Assembly (NCBI GenBank): GCA_964591175.1
Contig: CAZQAF010000003.1
Span: forward strand, 1-64,000
Source: UBA11574 sp964591175
Lineage (GTDB): Bacteria > Desulfobacterota > Desulfobacteria > Desulfobacterales > UBA11574
DNA length: 64,000 nt
Direction of reading: 5' to 3'
Both the position numbers and the translations under genes were made by a program. The notes under the pieces were generated by a model. That model did not search any database and had not been told where the DNA came from. It worked only from the letters and a program-made list of their open reading frames with translations. How positions within the stretch are numbered: position 1 is the stretch's first letter; every line of letters starts with the position of its first letter. Below are positions 35,379 through 43,079 of the stretch, in pieces.

Positions 35379-35741
35379 ATGAATCAAGAACAACTGACCT
35401 ATTTTAAAAATATCCTGGAAAACTGGCTCCACGAACTGTTGCATCATGCCGATGATTCAGTGGGCGGATTATTAGTGTCAGAATCTTCCATGCCGGATCT
35501 GCTCGATCGCGCGACTTTTGAGGCGACCCACGACTTTAAACTGCGTATTCTTGATCGGGAAAGCATCTTGATTAACAAAATCAGGCAATCATTGGCAGAT
35601 ATCGAAAACGGTGAATATGGTATCTGCCAAATATGTGGCGGCGATATTTCCATCGAACGCCTGAAAGCCAGGCCTGTTGCCCATCATTGCATTAAATGTA
35701 AAACCCGAATGGAAGCCAAGGAGCGGTTGACCGGCACGTAA
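35379..35741 (+). CDS. DksA/TraR-family zinc-finger protein
   Basis: The protein has 120 residues: a helical coiled-coil N-terminal half, then the C4 zinc finger CQICGGDI...HHCIKCK near residues 85-110, as in DksA/TraR. Such proteins enter the RNA polymerase secondary channel to change promoter response. DksA's Asp pair at the coiled-coil tip is not in the usual DxxDxA form (DRATFEATHDF instead), so it may be a divergent type. Third gene of the sigma-54-driven set. Confidence 0.82.
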   Translation: MNQEQLTYFKNILENWLHELLHHADDSVGGLLVSESSMPDLLDRATFEATHDFKLRILDRESILINKIRQSLADIENGEYGICQICGGDISIERLKARPVAHHCIKCKTRMEAKERLTGT

Positions 35742-35767
35742 TGTACAGTTGAAGAGCACCTTGCAAC

Positions 35768-35786
35768 CCCGGTGAACCGGGATTTT
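35768..35786 (+). terminator. hairpin terminator after the DksA-like gene
   Basis: CCCGG-TGAA-CCGGG is followed by ATTTTC, 26 nt after the stop codon. It would end the sigma-54-driven transcript. Confidence 0.6.
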
Positions 35787-36051
35787 CACCATACGGTATA
35801 TTCGGGCAGGCCCGCTTCGGGCTAACAAGATGCAGCGCCGCTATGGCAGGATTCAATGCAAGGAATTTTGCCTATTTTAGATTCGCTTGATAGCCCGTCA
35901 GCTTCGTTTAAGCGGGATTTCCGCACACAGCATAACCGAGACAAGTCCGCTGCGCTCAAACAAACTCCGGAGAATGCGCTCGCTGCTGCCGGTCCAATAA
36001 AGCGGATCAAAGGAATAACTTTTTACGAAAATTCATAAAAAAGGAGATGGT
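35787..36051. other. intergenic region, GC-richer, no gene called
   Basis: About 265 bases with a different composition from the AT-rich surroundings and small hairpins (gcccg-ctt-cgggc near 35813). Short open frames on both strands lack ribosome sites. It may be a fragment of a dispersed repeat; no second copy is in this window. Confidence 0.35.
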
Positions 36052-36321
36052 ATGAACAAAGGAGATTTGATCAATGAAGTGGCAAAAGTCGTCAGCACAA
36101 AAAAGGAAGCTCAAGCAGCCGTGGATTGTGTGCTGGACTCGGTTATTAAAACACTCAAAAAAGGACAAGATGTTGCGTTAGTGGGTTTCGGCACATTTAA
36201 AGTCGTAAAAAGAAAAGCCAGAAAAGGCCGAAATCCTGCAACCGGTGAAGAAATAGATATTAAAGCGACCAATGCACCGAAATTCGTTCCGGGCAAAGCC
36301 TTAAAAGAAGCTGTAAAATAA
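36052..36321 (+). CDS. HU-family DNA-binding protein
   Basis: The protein has 89 residues, standard HU length: KGDLINEVAKV start, VGFGTFKV, and the arm motif GRNPATGEEIDIKA. It bends and compacts DNA. The ribosome site is aaaaggagatgg. A GC hairpin follows. Confidence 0.95.
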   Translation: MNKGDLINEVAKVVSTKKEAQAAVDCVLDSVIKTLKKGQDVALVGFGTFKVVKRKARKGRNPATGEEIDIKATNAPKFVPGKALKEAVK

Positions 36322-36384
36322 GTATACGAAGGGTTGGGCCGTATGGCATAATTACCCATGGTGCCGATATGCCTTTTCTCTTTT

Positions 36385-36421
36385 CATCGGCGGCGAAGGA
36401 TATGGCCCCCGCCGCCGGTGA
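36385..36421 (+). terminator. GC hairpin after HU
   Basis: CATCGGCGGCG pairs with CGCCGCCGGTG over a 14-nt loop. The T-run is poor, so termination may be weak. Confidence 0.4.
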
Positions 36422-36493
36422 ATCGATTTAAAAGGATTTCGGGCATTGTAAATCGATTTTGTCGACCGTAAAAATTCTTTGATTGATTAAACA

Positions 36494-36769
36494 ATGAAGT
36501 TGCACCCTATCAAAATGGATAATATGCAAGGATCTTATAAAAAAATCAAAGGAGTTTTACTTCCTGTCAGATGGGATGATAACGGAAGTGTACAAGACAT
36601 CGCCCTGTATGCAGATGACGAAAATGAATACATTATCGTAAAAAACATAAAAAGCAAGGAAATGCTCAAAATGCTTCGACAGCAAGTAGAATTATACGGG
36701 ACGGTTCAGTTTAAAAATGGAAAAAATATCATTCTTGTTGAAAGATTTTCACAAGAACCCGACGAGTAA
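36494..36769 (+). CDS. small unknown protein, OB-like pattern (91 aa)
   Basis: I do not recognise a family by name. The sequence alternates short beta-like strands (GVLLPVRWDDNG, QDIALYADDENEYIIV, VELYGTVQF, NIILVERFSQEPDE), which resembles a single OB-type barrel. Several in-frame ATGs exist (36494, 36518, 36530) and none has a strong ribosome site. Confidence 0.55.
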   Translation: MKLHPIKMDNMQGSYKKIKGVLLPVRWDDNGSVQDIALYADDENEYIIVKNIKSKEMLKMLRQQVELYGTVQFKNGKNIILVERFSQEPDE

Positions 36770-36820
36770 AAATCCTGTATCTTCTTTTCCGGATTCAAGA
36801 CTTTGGCCATCGAATACCGG

Positions 36821-37741
36821 TTAAAGCTCAATTTCCATCCCCTCCTTGGCCACCACGATATTTAGATCCCTTTGATTTTTCACGAGCTTTTGACAGTGCT
36901 TTTCAAGTAAAATCAATTCCTTGTCGGTCCGAAGGGGGTCGTGATGAAAAAGAACGACTTTTTTGACATTGGCCGCGAGGGCGGATTCAATGGCGTGCTC
37001 AAAAAATGAATGCCCCCAGCCTATTTTTGATGAAATATATTCTTCCCTTGTATATTGACAATCATGAATGAGAATATCCGCATCTCGATAAAAATCGAGT
37101 AATTTTTCATTTTCTTTCCGCGCTGCTTCTTCTCCTTCAACATGAACGATGGGATCAATATCCGCAGTTTTTTCGTCCATGGAAAAGATGTTCCTAAAAG
37201 GCTCCGTGTCGTAGGCGGTGCACAATACTTTACCGTCAAATTCAAATCGGTATCCGAGACAAAGCAGCGGATGATTCAAATATTTTGTTTTCAACGTGAT
37301 CCCGTCTCCAAGATCCATTTTGCTTTCACCGAGCTGAAAGTACTTGATATCTGCCCTAAGCTCGCCATGGAGCACCGGAAAGTAACGGTAACGTAAAAGA
37401 TCGCCGATAATTTTTTCAAGGGAATCGTCTTCAAAGGTTATCGGTCCGTAAACTTTCAGTGTCGTACCCGGAATATAAATGGGTCTGAAAAAAGGAAAGC
37501 CGATGATATGATCCCAGTGGGTGTGGGTTATGAATATTTCGGTATTTATGGGACCTTTCTTAATATCTTCTGATACGAGACGATTTCCCAGCGGATGAAT
37601 CCCGGTTCCGGCATCAATGATGATCAGTCTGTTTTTTTCACTGAACCGTAATTCCAAGCAAGGGGTGTTGCCCCCGAATTCCACCGTACTCGGTCCGGGG
37701 TATGCAATAGAACCGCGTACACCCCAGAAGCGAAGCTTCAT
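36821..37741 (-). CDS. metallo-beta-lactamase-fold hydrolase
   Basis: The protein has 306 residues. MKLRFWGVRGSIAYPGPST and HTHWDHIIGFPF (the HxHxDH di-metal motif) place it in the MBL-fold group related to cyclic-nucleotide phosphodiesterases and PhnP. Later HDCQYT and FFHHDPL supply further ligands. The ATG at 37741 has GGAGG. It follows an HDOD gene by 10 nt, so both are probably one signalling operon; a cyclic-nucleotide or nucleotide-derivative substrate is inference. Confidence 0.82.
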   Translation of the reverse strand: MKLRFWGVRGSIAYPGPSTVEFGGNTPCLELRFSEKNRLIIIDAGTGIHPLGNRLVSEDIKKGPINTEIFITHTHWDHIIGFPFFRPIYIPGTTLKVYGPITFEDDSLEKIIGDLLRYRYFPVLHGELRADIKYFQLGESKMDLGDGITLKTKYLNHPLLCLGYRFEFDGKVLCTAYDTEPFRNIFSMDEKTADIDPIVHVEGEEAARKENEKLLDFYRDADILIHDCQYTREEYISSKIGWGHSFFEHAIESALAANVKKVVLFHHDPLRTDKELILLEKHCQKLVKNQRDLNIVVAKEGMEIEL

Positions 37742-37751
37742 GGTCACCTCC

Positions 37752-38660
37752 TCAGCCGGCAACTTTTAGAAATATCTGAGCCTTTTCTATCTCTTGCTCA
37801 ACCTCACCGTTAAACCCATCAATATCATAAAATGACAATTCCGCACTATCCCCGAAATACTGCATCGCTTCAGGGTTGACATCTTCCATATAGTGATTTC
37901 CGGAAAAGCCGATTCGGGCGCTGTTTGCATAATAGTCCGAAAGAATAACGGTAAAAAGTATATCGTTCTGGACACCTTGATATGTTTCCGGGGTGTGATG
38001 ATAGGTTATGGTATCTGAAATTTCTTCTCCCAGTTTCCACTTTTCAGCAATAAGATTTCCAACGTGGGTATGATCAATTCCAAGGCACTTTTTTTCAGAA
38101 ATAAAAAGCGGTTGAGGCTCTTTTTTCGGAACTTCCAGGATATTCATGTATTCATTTGCAAATTTGCTGTTTAATGGTATTTTACCGATGTCATGCAAAA
38201 GCCCTGCAATGAAGTATCCCTCCAGCAGCCTATCATCTATTTTACGTTTTTTGGCGACCAACTTGGCGATTACCCCGACGCCGAGGGAGTGCTCCCAGAA
38301 CATATCCATGTTCAAAGCCCGAAAGTTTTGGCGTTTTCCAAAGGTGTTCAACACGGTAGCGCCGAGAACCAGATTTTTAACTGTATTCATCCCCACCATA
38401 ATAACAGCTCGAACCGGAGAGATGATTTCGCGGGTGAGACCAAAATAGGCGGAATTGACCAGCTGCATAATTTTTCCCGTCAATACAGGATCCAGGCTGA
38501 TGACTTTGGTTAAATCCGTCGGCGAGGTATTTGACTCTGCGCAGATTTCCAAAACTTTGTCGATGGTTGAAGGGAAGGGAGGCAATTCCCTGATATAATG
38601 ATCGAGTATTGTTAATCTTTGACAATATTCCAACGGTTGACCATTACCCTTTGAATACAT
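37752..38660 (-). CDS. HDOD-domain signalling protein
   Basis: The protein has 302 residues. LPPFPSTIDKVLEI and VISLDPVLTGKIMQLVNSAYFG are the HDOD start. AGLLHDIGKIPLN keeps a His-Asp pair that many HDOD domains lose, so phosphohydrolase activity is not excluded. These proteins usually act in signalling. It is co-directional with the MBL hydrolase. Confidence 0.85.
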   Translation of the reverse strand: MYSKGNGQPLEYCQRLTILDHYIRELPPFPSTIDKVLEICAESNTSPTDLTKVISLDPVLTGKIMQLVNSAYFGLTREIISPVRAVIMVGMNTVKNLVLGATVLNTFGKRQNFRALNMDMFWEHSLGVGVIAKLVAKKRKIDDRLLEGYFIAGLLHDIGKIPLNSKFANEYMNILEVPKKEPQPLFISEKKCLGIDHTHVGNLIAEKWKLGEEISDTITYHHTPETYQGVQNDILFTVILSDYYANSARIGFSGNHYMEDVNPEAMQYFGDSAELSFYDIDGFNGEVEQEIEKAQIFLKVAG

Positions 38661-38901
38661 TTAGTCTATAACGGCATTTTCCCAAGAGGAGATCAGTAGA
38701 CGATCTATTCAATTTATCGACATCCTGATTAAAAACTTGAATCAATTGTATGGGTGCGGACTTAAATAACGTGCTATTTGCTTAAATTGATTTATCAGGG
38801 CATATTGCTGTAAATAGAGCACAATATATAGCAACTTATTTTAATAAAGTACAATATATTCTAATTCAATAAAATTATATATAAATTATATATAATTTTA
38901 C
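38661..38901. other. AT-rich intergenic region
   Basis: About 240 very AT-rich bases with short repeats of the ataaattata type; no gene seen. Confidence 0.4.
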
Positions 38902-38930
38902 TTGACACAAAAGGATGACAAGTTTATGAT
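38902..38930 (+). promoter_or_regulatory. sigma-70 promoter
   Basis: TTGACA, 17 nt, TATGAT: a perfect -35 and a near-perfect -10 at ideal spacing, 48 bp upstream of the XRE regulator. Confidence 0.75.
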
Positions 38931-38978
38931 ATAACTATTAAATATATAAAAAAACAATACGGCGGAAAATTTTCTTCC

Positions 38979-39176
38979 ATGAGCAAAAATCACTTAAAGG
39001 AAATTAGAGAATCATTAATGATGAGCAAGGCCGAGCTCTCCAGAAAAGCCGGCATATCACCCATTACCATCACCCGGATCGAGCAGGGGATGCCTTGCAG
39101 AATGGAAACAAAGCGTAAAATACTTCTATCTTTGGGGTATAAAATTTCCGATAGGAATAAAATTTTTTCGGATTAA
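38979..39176 (+). CDS. XRE-type helix-turn-helix regulator (65 aa)
   Basis: The protein is a lone helix-turn-helix domain: MSKAELSRKAGISPITITRIEQG fits the XRE fold, followed by KRKILLSLGY. It would bind DNA as a dimer. Its strong promoter sits in AT-rich DNA. Target unknown; self-regulation is likely. Confidence 0.85.
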   Translation: MSKNHLKEIRESLMMSKAELSRKAGISPITITRIEQGMPCRMETKRKILLSLGYKISDRNKIFSD

Positions 39177-39191
39177 CAATTAAGGCAGAGT

Positions 39192-39839
39192 TCAAGGATT
39201 TATCTTAAGTTTTTGTCCGGGGTGGATGACACTTCCGCCACTTAGTTTGTTGATTTTTTGCAATTGTTTCACTGTCACGCCGTATCGACGGCCGATGGTA
39301 TAGAGTGTTTCACCGGATTTAACAACATGATATCGGTTCTTCAGCGTTCTCTCGGATATTTTTACAGTTTTTGAAGATGTTGTTTTTCGTACTCCAGCCT
39401 TTAACACCTGTTGTTTGAGCTTTCCAAATTCTTTCGAGATCTGATCCATCCTTGCCGTCAATGTTTTTTCCGAACGATCAAAGCGGGTCTTGAGCTGTTC
39501 GACCGATTGGGACTGTTCTCCAATTTGCGCCATTCCGTAACGCATGGCCTCCAATTTCTGACCCTTTTCTTCAACGCTCTTAACGCGATCTTCCAATGCA
39601 TTGAGCCTGTTTTCAAACCGGGCCATCTTGTTTCTGGCAAATAACAACAGCAAAAGAATCAATAAAATTAAAAAGCCGATGCCCAATTTTGATAAAGGGA
39701 TTTTTTCAGAAATTTTGGGAGCATTCGTTCCGAATTTTACCTTCTTTTTCTCTTTGAATAGAGAAAATTGTTCGTTATCATCAACATCATTCGAAACGCC
39801 TTTAAACCTATCCATCCTGTCATCGTCATTTTGTGTCAT
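39192..39839 (-). CDS. membrane-anchored coiled-coil LysM protein
   Basis: The protein has 215 residues: a charged cytoplasmic N-terminus, one membrane helix (about 50-67, LGIGFLILLILLLLLFA), a coiled coil (about 72-145), and a C-terminal LysM domain (YHVVKSGETLYTIGRRYGVT...IHPGQKLKI). It should be anchored in the inner membrane and bind peptidoglycan, linking the two. Confidence 0.85.
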   Translation of the reverse strand: MTQNDDDRMDRFKGVSNDVDDNEQFSLFKEKKKVKFGTNAPKISEKIPLSKLGIGFLILLILLLLLFARNKMARFENRLNALEDRVKSVEEKGQKLEAMRYGMAQIGEQSQSVEQLKTRFDRSEKTLTARMDQISKEFGKLKQQVLKAGVRKTTSSKTVKISERTLKNRYHVVKSGETLYTIGRRYGVTVKQLQKINKLSGGSVIHPGQKLKINP

Positions 39840-40046
39840 GGCAAAGCCTTAAAAAATTAGGGTTATTTATACTTTTTTGCTCAAATTAAAAACCTGTAGC
39901 ATAATTTTTCGGCAATTGAAAGAACCGGTTTCACAAAAAAGAAAAATGACAGCAAAAAACGAAATATGAATCAGAACCTTCGATCATATACCTTCAGCAA
40001 TCAGCCTATTATGCGAAACCAGATGCTTCCGCGCATATCACATTGT
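39840..40046. other. intergenic region
   Basis: AT-rich spacer between divergent genes; promoter of the LysM gene expected; no gene seen. Confidence 0.4.
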
Positions 40047-40095
40047 CTTACCTATAGAATTTTATTGACAAATTTTAGTATTCCTTATAGGTAAG
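40047..40095 (+). promoter_or_regulatory. promoter with flanking operator-like dyad, formate/Hdr operon
   Basis: TTGACA (40065-40070) is followed about 15 nt later by TATAGG. A 10-bp inverted repeat, CTTACCTATA (40047-40056) and TATAGGTAAG (40086-40095), encloses the promoter and covers the -10 region, as a repressor-binding dyad or looped operator would. It is 70 bp upstream of the first operon gene. Confidence 0.55.
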
Positions 40096-40164
40096 AAATT
40101 TGTTTTTTTCAATCCCAAGAAAATGAATTTCCTCAACACTGCTCTTTTTAAGGAGGATCGAACG

Positions 40165-40548
40165 ATGGCCAATGATGTAATCGGATCGGTTCTGGTTTTA
40201 GGAGGTGGAATTGCAGGAATGCAATCCGCTCTGGATCTCGCCAATGCAGGATATTACGTTTATCTCGTAGAAAAATCTCCGTCCATCGGCGGCGTTATGT
40301 CCCAACTGGACAAAACCTTCCCCACCAATGATTGCGCCATGTGAATTATCTCACCGAAACTGGTCGAGGTCGGCCGGCATCTGAACATTGAAATTATCAC
40401 ATATGCGGATCTGGAATCTGTTGAAGGATCCGTCGGGAACTTCAAAGTGAAGGTTAGAAAACGTGCCCGTAGTATCAATATGGATCTTTGCACGGGATGC
40501 GGCAACTGCGTTGAAAACTGCCCTGTTATGTATCAGGCGATCAGCTAA
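40165..40548 (+). CDS. selenocysteine-containing HdrA N-terminal fragment (split HdrA)
   Basis: The protein has 127 residues when the in-frame TGA at 40342-40344 is read as Sec (residue 60). It contains the HdrA FAD loop VLVLGGGIAGMQSALDLA, the VEKSPSIGG turn, TNDCAMUIISPKLVEVGRH (Sec at the family's Cys/Sec position) and one 4Fe-4S motif CTGCGNCVENCPV, then stops. Full HdrA continues for about 500 more residues, and that missing part is found inside the 1080-residue protein three genes downstream. The ribosome site is aaggagg. It is therefore probably a functional split subunit, not a pseudogene. Confidence 0.85.
40342..40373 (+). promoter_or_regulatory. candidate SECIS element in the HdrA fragment gene
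   Basis: A GGTC apex lies 17 nt after the UGA, closed by CT/AG with a bulged G and an outer CCGA/TCGG stem. The layout matches the fdhF-type bacterial SECIS. Judged by eye. Confidence 0.5.
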
Positions 40549-40681
40549 TTTTATCGCCGTTGCTGTCTGTTATAATTGCAGTTTATGCTGAAAACCCGTT
40601 TTTTTGTTCAAATGAATTGGAACGAAGACAATGGTACCTGACATTTAACCTTTTTACTTCATTGATAAGGGTTGTTCCGTT

Positions 40682-41167
40682 ATGGAAAATAAAATGGATA
40701 TCAATTGGAAGAAGATAGATGATATCACCAATGCGTATAATAATGACGGTGAAGCGTTGTTGATGATTATGCAGGATATCGGCGACATTTATAATTATGT
40801 CCCCCCGGAGGTGATTCCTGTTCTGGTTGAAAAACTTGGCGTAAAACCGAGCCTTGTTTACAGCGTTGCCACCTTTTATAAGACGATTAGCCTTGAACCT
40901 CGTGGAAAATACATCGTCAGCGTCTGTACCGGCACCGCATGTCATGTGCGAGGTGCTGAAAAAATTATGGAAGCGTTGGAAGATCGTCTCCATGTCAAAA
41001 AAAGCGAAACCTCTGAAGATCGTCTGTTTACCCTGGAGGCTGTTCGATGTGTCGGGTGCTGCGCTTCCGGGCCGGTTATCACCGTCAATCAGAATACCCA
41101 CGGAGGCTTAAACCGTTCCAGTGTAGTAAAAGTCATCGATGAATATGAAAACCAACACGTTTCTTAA
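40682..41167 (+). CDS. nuoE: NuoE-like 2Fe-2S subunit (NADH dehydrogenase 24-kDa type)
   Basis: The protein has 161 residues with the thioredoxin-like 2Fe-2S fold: YVPPEVIPVLVEKLGV, SVATFYKTI, SVCTGTACHVRG, and CVGCCASGPVITVN supply the four cluster Cys. In soluble hydrogenase, formate dehydrogenase and bifurcating complexes this subunit passes electrons to NuoF. Part of the formate/Hdr operon. Confidence 0.92.
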   Translation: MENKMDINWKKIDDITNAYNNDGEALLMIMQDIGDIYNYVPPEVIPVLVEKLGVKPSLVYSVATFYKTISLEPRGKYIVSVCTGTACHVRGAEKIMEALEDRLHVKKSETSEDRLFTLEAVRCVGCCASGPVITVNQNTHGGLNRSSVVKVIDEYENQHVS

Positions 41168-41198
41168 GCGGCATGGGTAATGGAGGTTATATAACACC

Positions 41199-43052
41199 AT
41201 GGCAAAATTAGAAAATAGATCGGCACTGGAATCATATCGAAACGCTCTTTTGACCGATCAGGAAAACCGGAAAAAGAAATTAATTTCTCTTTGTGCGGGT
41301 TCGGGATGCGGTGCCTATGGAACTGCAAAAGTGTATGACGCGTTAGTTCAGGAGTTGGCCAAGCAGGGATTGCAAAAGGACGTGGAGGTTAAGCTTTCGG
41401 GTTGTCACGGTTTTTGTGAGAAAGGACCGATTCTGGTGATTCATCCCGAAGGCATATTTTACCCCCAGATTAAAGAGGATCATATTCCTGATATTGTTGA
41501 AAAAACAATTAAAAACGGGGAACTGGTTCAATCCCTCGTTTATAAGGATCCTTCCACAAAAGAAAAAATTACACAAGAAAAGGATGTTTCTTTTTATAAA
41601 CTTCAGCAGAGAGTTATTTTTGGAAATAACGGCGCCATCGACCCCACCAGCATTGAAGACTATATTGCGGTTGGCGGATATCAAGCGCTTGAAAAAGCAC
41701 TTTTCGATATGACGCCCGAAGAAATTATCGATCAAGTTAAAAAATCGGGCTTGAGGGGTCGCGGAGGCGGTGGATTCCCCACCGGTATCAAGTGGGAAAC
41801 CTGCCACAGGCATAACGGTGACAAATACGTCATCTGCAATGCCGATGAAGGAGATCCCGGCGCCTATATGGATCGAAGCCTTTTGGAAGGCAATCCCCAT
41901 CTGGTTTTGGAAGGAATGATTATTGGCGCCGTTGCCATCGGTTCCAATCAAGGCTATGTATATGTACGACACGAATACCCGCTGGCGGTAAAAAACTTGT
42001 CCATTGCACTGCGGCGGGCTGAAGAGCTCGGTTTTCTGGGCAAGAATATCTTGGGTTCCGGACTCGATTTAAACATTCGTATCAGTCGCGGCGGGGGGGC
42101 CTTTGTGTGTGGTGAATCCACCGCCTTAATGGCATCTCTGGAGGGGATGCCCGGACGGCCCCGGGCCAAATATATCCATACCGTAGAAAAAGGATTCCGC
42201 AACAACCCGTCGAATCTGAACAACGTGGAAACATGGGCCAATGTACCGGTAATCATCGATAAGGGAGCGGATTGGTATGCTGCCATCGGCACCGAGAGAA
42301 GCAAGGGCACCAAAATTTTTTCACTGGTCGGCAAAGTGACGAATACGGGGCTGGTGGAAGTGCCCATGGGGACAACGCTGCGCACCATTATTTACGATAT
42401 CGGCGGCGGTATTCCAAATAAAAAGAAATTCAAAGCGGTTCAAACCGGGGGACCGTCAGGAGGATGCATTCCGGAGCAATTTTTAAATTTGGGGGTTGAT
42501 TTTGATGAGCTGACGAAGGTCGGTTCCATCATGGGCTCCGGCGGCATGATCGTGATGGATCAGGACACTTGTATGGTGGACGTGGCTCGATATTTTCTTG
42601 ATTTCCTAAAAGAGGAATCTTGCGGTCAATGCAATCCCTGCCGTGAGGGAATAACGGCGATGCTGGATATTCTGACCGATATATGTCAAGGCAACGGCAA
42701 AGAAGGCGACATCGAGCTTTTGGAAGATCTGGGAATGATGATTCAAAAGTTTTCCCTTTGCGGATTGGGAACTTCGGCACCCAATCCCGTGCTGACGACG
42801 ATACTCTATTTCCGGGATGAATATGAAGCCCACATAAAGGACAAAAAATGTCCGTCGGGTGTTTGCAAACCTTTATTTCACTATGAGATTGATGAAGACG
42901 CCTGCACCGGCTGCACCCTTTGTGCCAAACGATGTCCCGAGGAAGCCATTACCGGTGAAAAGAAAAAACCGCATCATTTAGATATGGGAAAATGCATAAA
43001 GTGCGGCATCTGTTATGATGCCTGTAAGTTCGATGCCGTACTCATCCAATAA
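41199..43052 (+). CDS. nuoF: NuoF-like NADH-binding flavoprotein with ferredoxin domain
   Basis: The protein has 617 residues in four parts: a thioredoxin-like 2Fe-2S domain (about 25-110, CAGSGCGAYGT and GCHGFCEKGP), the FMN/NAD(H) domain (GLRGRGGGGFPTGIKWE near 185), the 4Fe-4S site ESCGQCNPCREG near 472, and a C-terminal 2x4Fe-4S ferredoxin (CTGCTLCAKRCP, CIKCGICYDACK). This order is typical of HndC/HydB-type subunits in electron-bifurcating enzymes. It is the NAD(H) site of the complex. Confidence 0.93.
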   Translation: MAKLENRSALESYRNALLTDQENRKKKLISLCAGSGCGAYGTAKVYDALVQELAKQGLQKDVEVKLSGCHGFCEKGPILVIHPEGIFYPQIKEDHIPDIVEKTIKNGELVQSLVYKDPSTKEKITQEKDVSFYKLQQRVIFGNNGAIDPTSIEDYIAVGGYQALEKALFDMTPEEIIDQVKKSGLRGRGGGGFPTGIKWETCHRHNGDKYVICNADEGDPGAYMDRSLLEGNPHLVLEGMIIGAVAIGSNQGYVYVRHEYPLAVKNLSIALRRAEELGFLGKNILGSGLDLNIRISRGGGAFVCGESTALMASLEGMPGRPRAKYIHTVEKGFRNNPSNLNNVETWANVPVIIDKGADWYAAIGTERSKGTKIFSLVGKVTNTGLVEVPMGTTLRTIIYDIGGGIPNKKKFKAVQTGGPSGGCIPEQFLNLGVDFDELTKVGSIMGSGGMIVMDQDTCMVDVARYFLDFLKEESCGQCNPCREGITAMLDILTDICQGNGKEGDIELLEDLGMMIQKFSLCGLGTSAPNPVLTTILYFRDEYEAHIKDKKCPSGVCKPLFHYEIDEDACTGCTLCAKRCPEEAITGEKKKPHHLDMGKCIKCGICYDACKFDAVLIQ

Positions 43053-43079
43053 CCTACCGATATAACAAGGTTAAAACCC

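Noticed and set aside
35822..36010. Minus-strand 62-aa ORF between the DksA-like gene and HU.
   Set aside because: No ribosome site, low-complexity composition, probably repeat-derived.
40165..40548. Reading the HdrA-like fragment as a pseudogene because of the TGA and short length.
   Set aside because: The TGA sits exactly at the family's Cys/Sec position with a SECIS-like hairpin, the ribosome site is strong, and the missing part of HdrA is present in the operon.
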